DNA of 64,000 bases from JAENVT01 sp040006755 (GTDB lineage: Bacteria; Actinomycetota; Acidimicrobiia; Acidimicrobiales; Ilumatobacteraceae), in contig JBDTWJ010000001.1 of assembly GCA_040006755.1 (NCBI GenBank), forward strand, positions 1-64,000. The letters are read 5' to 3'. Position numbers and translations under genes: made by a program. Below the pieces are notes generated by a model. The model was not told where the DNA came from, did no database searches, and was given only the letters and a program-made list of their open reading frames with translations. Below, in pieces: positions 60,492 through 64,000 of this stretch. The stretch's first letter is position 1, and each line of letters opens with the position of its first letter.

Positions 60492-61661
60492 TCACTCCCC
60501 TGGACCGTACAAGCCGAAGATGAGATCCGGGTCACCCGCGCGCCACGTGCCGTCGACTTGCGAGCGTTGTCCGATCGCGCGGGTGCGTGCTTGCAGGTTG
60601 CGTCCCAACGCGAGTTGGCCCGGCTCCCATGCAGCCAGCGCCGCGGTTGCATCATCCGGATGTGTAGCGAGCGCGTCGCACAGCTTCCACGCGTCGTCTG
60701 CGGCCTTCGCCGTCCCGGCCGCGGCATGCGGTCGCACGACGAAGGCGGCATCGCCGAGCAGGCAACTGCGCCCGAACACCATGCGCGGCACGTCGAGGTC
60801 GAGCACGACCTGCACGAACAGATCGGCAACCGCAAGCACCACTTCGGCGATCGGAACCGGCAGGCGTGCCTCAGCGACGGCGCGTGCCTCGGCGATGTGC
60901 TGCGGCCGCAACGCGCCCGGTGGCACCGAGACCTCGCGCCGGATGCCGTTGACATCGAGAAGCAGGTCGTCGAGGTCGTCGCCCGGTAAATAGTTGCGGT
61001 ACCAAACGATGTTGATCAATCGCTCGCCCGGAACCACCGAGCCGTCGCGTCCAGGAATGGGGTACACGAGGATGTGACTATTCGCGTAGACGTAGTAGGT
61101 GATCGCGTCGTCGAGCACCGCACGAGTATCCGCCGTCAGCTCCGTCTCGGGTACGACGCCTCGCCAGGCGACATATCCCGCGTAGCGCGGATGAACATCG
61201 GGAAGCAGCGCGGCACGCGCGGTGGACCCGACACCGTCGGCAAACACGGCAACATCCGGACGAAGCACGACACCGCTCGAGAAGGTGAGCGTCAGTGGTT
61301 CGAAGTCGATACCGACCAATTCGTGCGCCAACCGATAGCTCGCGCGATCGAAGCATCCCAACAGCTCGCGGTACACGGTGTTCCACGAGCTGAACAGGTA
61401 CGGATGCACGTCGTCGTGTAACACGTGGCCGCGGTGATCGAGATACCGGATGTGTCGCGTCCTCACGGCCACGTCGTCGAGTTGAACACCGCCGTGCTCG
61501 ACGAGGTACCGATAGGTCTCCTGGAGAAGCCCGATGCCTGCGCCGCGCTCTTCGAGCTCCGACGGCGAGCGCTCGTACACCACGACGCGATGACCGGCGT
61601 CGGTGAGCAGGCACGCCGCGGTGAGCCCGCCGAGCGATCCCCCGACTATTGCGATGTCCAC
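60492..61661 (-). CDS. FAD-dependent monooxygenase (hydroxylase type)
   Basis: 389 residues. GxGxxG-type FAD site IAIVGGSLGGLTAACLLTDAGH at the N-terminus. FADGVGSTARAALLP matches the DG motif region, and FGRSCLLGDAAFVVRPHAAAGTAKAADDAW is the second FAD motif. The shape resembles 2,6-dihydroxypyridine 3-hydroxylase and related aromatic hydroxylases. Substrate is probably an aromatic or N-heterocyclic compound. It starts seven bases after the PPOX gene. Confidence 0.88.
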   Translation of the reverse strand: MDIAIVGGSLGGLTAACLLTDAGHRVVVYERSPSELEERGAGIGLLQETYRYLVEHGGVQLDDVAVRTRHIRYLDHRGHVLHDDVHPYLFSSWNTVYRELLGCFDRASYRLAHELVGIDFEPLTLTFSSGVVLRPDVAVFADGVGSTARAALLPDVHPRYAGYVAWRGVVPETELTADTRAVLDDAITYYVYANSHILVYPIPGRDGSVVPGERLINIVWYRNYLPGDDLDDLLLDVNGIRREVSVPPGALRPQHIAEARAVAEARLPVPIAEVVLAVADLFVQVVLDLDVPRMVFGRSCLLGDAAFVVRPHAAAGTAKAADDAWKLCDALATHPDDATAALAAWEPGQLALGRNLQARTRAIGQRSQVDGTWRAGDPDLIFGLYGPGE

Positions 61662-61668
61662 GCGGTGG

Positions 61669-62190
61669 TCAGGGTTGGCCGAATGTCGCGATCTGGTTGA
61701 CCGTGCACTCGAAGAGCACGCGTCGCTCGTTGATCGAGGGATCGCGGAGCCCGTACGGGCCCGGTTGCTGCGTGTACTTCGTCCAGATCTTGTCGAGGTG
61801 GTCGGTGACCCGCTGGCCCTCGACCGGATCGTCTTCGCTGATTTCGTGCGACACCGTGTGCTTGATGCTGATCCAGTGATACGGATTTGCCGGATTCACC
61901 AACAGGCTGGTCAGCCGCGGACTCTTGCGTATCCAATCTGTCTTGGCGCGGTGCGCGGCGCAGTTCACCAAGACGGCGTCGCCCTCGTAGTCGAACCACA
62001 TGGGGGTCAGGTTGGCCCGCCCGCCCGGGCCGACGATGCCCAGCACCTGCGTGACGGGATCGTCCATGAGCTTCTTGTACGACGTCTCGACGTCCGACAG
62101 TGACCCGATGGTGGTTCGCTCGCCCACCGCGAACTGGCCCGGTTGGGTGCCCTGCGATACGTCGCGGAACTTGGCAACCTTGATGGTCAA
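61669..62190 (-). CDS. PPOX-class flavin/F420-binding protein
   Basis: 173 residues of the split-barrel oxidoreductase family. VTQVLGIVGPGGRANLTPMWFDYEGDAVLVNCAAHRAKTDWIRKSPRLTSLLVNPANPYHWISI follows the usual pattern of PPOX and F420-dependent proteins. Cofactor cannot be assigned by eye. Cotranscribed with the FAD monooxygenase. Confidence 0.85.
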   Translation of the reverse strand: MTIKVAKFRDVSQGTQPGQFAVGERTTIGSLSDVETSYKKLMDDPVTQVLGIVGPGGRANLTPMWFDYEGDAVLVNCAAHRAKTDWIRKSPRLTSLLVNPANPYHWISIKHTVSHEISEDDPVEGQRVTDHLDKIWTKYTQQPGPYGLRDPSINERRVLFECTVNQIATFGQP

Positions 62191-62275
62191 CGTGGTACCC
62201 CCGTTGCTAGTACTCAGCCGCTTTCGGCGAGTATACGCACGGCCTGTGCGACACGTCCCAGTCGCCGCGCAGCGA

Positions 62276-63850
62276 TCAACCGCGGGTGGCGGCGATCAAC
62301 GGCGCATACGTCGATGGGTCGATTCTGGCATCGATGAGACGTGGCCTATCCCAGGTTTGTGCAAGCACCACGGCAGCTTCGTCCGCCGTCGTCACGACCA
62401 CTGAGTCGAGGCCCATCGCCGATGCAACCTGCGCGTAGTCGACCGGCGCGAATCTCACTGCGGCGCTTCCGCCTTGGCCGGGCTTCTGCTTGACCTCGAT
62501 CAAGCTCAATGCAGCGTCGTCGAACACCACAACCGTGACCGGCAGCTGCAATCGCGCCAACGTCTCCAGCTCGGCCAGCGTCATGGCCAAGCCCCCATCG
62601 CCGACCATGCACACGACCGGCTGCCCGGGCCGGGCGAGCGCCGCGCCGATCGCGGCCGGAAGGGCGAACCCCATCGTTGCCAATCCGTTCGAGATCAACA
62701 GCTGCAACGGCGTCGTCGATGGCCAGAACGGCATGATCGCCAAAAAGTGCGCGCCTGCATCGACCGTGGCAACCGACTGCGCGGGCGCAGCAGCGATGAT
62801 CGCGGACGCCAGTTCGAGAGGACCAAACGTGCCCGTGTTGGTAGCCAACAGCACCGCGCGTGCGTCAGCGAGCGCGGCCGCCCCCGAGTCGCGCTTCCAC
62901 CCGGTGCATGCGTCGGTGACGACACGGTCGAGCATCGCGGCGAGCGGTCCGATGACCTCGACGGCGATGGGCGCCAGCGTTGCGCAGGCTTCAACGTCGG
63001 AGACGGATATCACCGGCACGCCGTAGCGCCACAGCGTGGGCATCGGCTCGACCTGATCGAAGCCGATTGCCAGGATCAGGTCGGCGTCGCTCAGGAGCGC
63101 TGCCTCGACAAGCCCACTGGTGAACAACCCAGCTTGCTGCGGATGCCCCTCGGGAACGACACCCATGGCCTGGTACGTGGTCAGCACCGGACACCCCAGC
63201 CGCTCGATCGCCCGAAGCACAGCGGCCGGCGCGGCGAGAGCATCGAGGCCGACGATCGCAACCGGTTTGGCGGCATCGCGTAGCGCCGCCGCGGCCTGCG
63301 CGACGACCTCGTCGCTGGATGGAGCCGACACGATCGGCGCGGGCGCGATCATCTCATTGCCAGTCGGGTCGTAATCAAGGTGCACGGCACCTGCTGGACG
63401 CGTCCCCGCAAGGCCGAGGGCTGCGCGAACCGCCTCGGCCGCGCCAGGAGTACCCGCCAGCCGCCCGCTCCACTTGGTGACGGGCGCGAACAGTTGTTGC
63501 TGATCGAACCGTTGATGCGCGAAGCGATCTCGGTTGGCGGTAGGCACGCAATCCGTGACCAACAACAGGGGAAATCGATCGAGTGTCGCCTGGGCCGCGC
63601 CGTTGACCGCGCATGCCGCCCCAGGCCCGCGCGTCGCGATCGCGAGGCCCGGTCGCCCGACGAGCGTGCCGTACGTGGCTGCCATGATGCACGCCGGTGT
63701 TTCACCGTGGGCAAGCACGAATCGAAGACCGGCGTCGTTGACCGCTCCGACGACCTCGAGGTTCGGACCGCCGCCGGGGAACCCGAAGACAATGTCGGCG
63801 CCGCCGTCGCGAACGCCTTCCGCCAACACGTTCGCCAACCGTTCACTCAT
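62276..63850 (-). CDS. Thiamine pyrophosphate-dependent enzyme, acetolactate synthase-like
   Basis: 524 residues with three ThDP domains. The activating glutamate is E50 in LAHGETPACIMA. The metal/diphosphate motif GDGG lies in VCMVGDGGLAMTLAELETLARLQLPVTVVVFDDA. The middle domain has AIGFDQVEPMPTLW where a nucleotide would bind. It is like acetolactate synthase or a ThDP decarboxylase; being first in a small operon with a monooxygenase suggests carboligation or decarboxylation in a catabolic route, not branched-chain synthesis. No regulatory subunit nearby. Confidence 0.88.
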   Translation of the reverse strand: MSERLANVLAEGVRDGGADIVFGFPGGGPNLEVVGAVNDAGLRFVLAHGETPACIMAATYGTLVGRPGLAIATRGPGAACAVNGAAQATLDRFPLLLVTDCVPTANRDRFAHQRFDQQQLFAPVTKWSGRLAGTPGAAEAVRAALGLAGTRPAGAVHLDYDPTGNEMIAPAPIVSAPSSDEVVAQAAAALRDAAKPVAIVGLDALAAPAAVLRAIERLGCPVLTTYQAMGVVPEGHPQQAGLFTSGLVEAALLSDADLILAIGFDQVEPMPTLWRYGVPVISVSDVEACATLAPIAVEVIGPLAAMLDRVVTDACTGWKRDSGAAALADARAVLLATNTGTFGPLELASAIIAAAPAQSVATVDAGAHFLAIMPFWPSTTPLQLLISNGLATMGFALPAAIGAALARPGQPVVCMVGDGGLAMTLAELETLARLQLPVTVVVFDDAALSLIEVKQKPGQGGSAAVRFAPVDYAQVASAMGLDSVVVTTADEAAVVLAQTWDRPRLIDARIDPSTYAPLIAATRG

Positions 63851-64000
63851 CCGCTCGGACGCTATTCGACGGCATGCACGCGCGACGACCTTCTTGCCTC
63901 ATCGGACTGAAGAAAGCTTCAGGTTCCTTCAGGGCATCATCAACCGCACTCGTCCAACATGAACGCGACCACTCAGAAAGAGAACTCGCGACATGTTCGA
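63851..64000. other. Upstream region of the TPP operon and possible start of a rightward gene
   Basis: Promoter space for the leftward operon. Rightward starts at ATG 63959 (MNATTQKENSRH...) and ATG 63993 are open to the window edge, the latter with AAAGAG upstream. Too short to name. TTCAGG occurs twice at about 63918-63933. Confidence 0.35.

Noticed and set aside
63918..63933. TTCAGG direct repeat near the right edge
   Set aside because: Six-base repeat, expected by chance.
1..64000. CRISPR array, tRNA, rRNA, integrase or intact transposase
   Set aside because: I looked for regular spaced repeats, T-loop GGTTCRANNC patterns and transposase or integrase motifs and saw none; a tRNAscan or ISfinder run would be decisive.

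Overview
The window is high-GC, densely coded bacterial DNA with many GTG starts and 4-base ATGA overlaps. A mycothione reductase, a mycofactocin locus and an MprAB-like two-component pair point to an actinobacterium. My guess, from gene content only, is Acidimicrobiia (Ilumatobacter-like). I saw no rRNA, tRNA, CRISPR array, phage genes or intact insertion sequence.

Layout. (1) 1-9598: the right part of a mycofactocin locus, with an OYE/FadH-type flavoprotein cut by the window edge, an ETF alpha / FixC-like / FixX-like / ETF beta electron-transfer operon, mftE and mftF. Housekeeping purE-purK, a DedA protein and a DUF3291-GNAT fusion sit inside it. (2) 9567-18234: mixed genes, including DUF4395, an alanine racemase-like protein, a DUF418 membrane protein, a zinc metallopeptidase, an atypical ROK protein, a 2OG-Fe(II) oxygenase, an ECF sigma factor with a membrane partner, ung and a YihY protein. 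(3) 18241-24066: a fructose-type ABC system (LacI regulator, frcBCA, frcK, PfkB kinase) with a well-formed operator/promoter region and a hairpin between frcB and frcC. (4) 24257-31148: a two-component system with a secreted protein, mycothione reductase, a butyrobetaine-hydroxylase-like enzyme, a cysteine-rich protein and a histidine phosphatase. (5) 31159-36548: a surface-polysaccharide block (tyrosine autokinase, LytR_C protein, DUF4012 protein, GDP-fucose synthase). (6) 36631-48368: accessory genes, among them a LuxR-type ATPase regulator, a fused ArsR/MFS gene relic, DUF1810, GNAT, a methyltransferase, an ORC/Cdc6-like ATPase, a DODA dioxygenase and a second ECF sigma/membrane-protein pair. 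(7) 48437-54817: a histidine-utilisation operon hutH-hutU-def-hutF-hutI, in which a peptide-deformylase homologue sits where an N-formylglutamate deformylase (HutG) would be expected. (8) 54854-64000: an orphan CoxL-like molybdoenzyme subunit, a Nei-type glycosylase, a gene-poor 550-base stretch, and a four-gene leftward operon (TPP enzyme, PPOX protein, FAD monooxygenase, DUF3500).

The two observations I rate highest are the deformylase inside the hut operon and a family of dispersed palindromic repeats (five copies at three loci). One pair of these repeats is translated in frame inside the OYE-type gene, and one copy supplies the stop codon of hutU.
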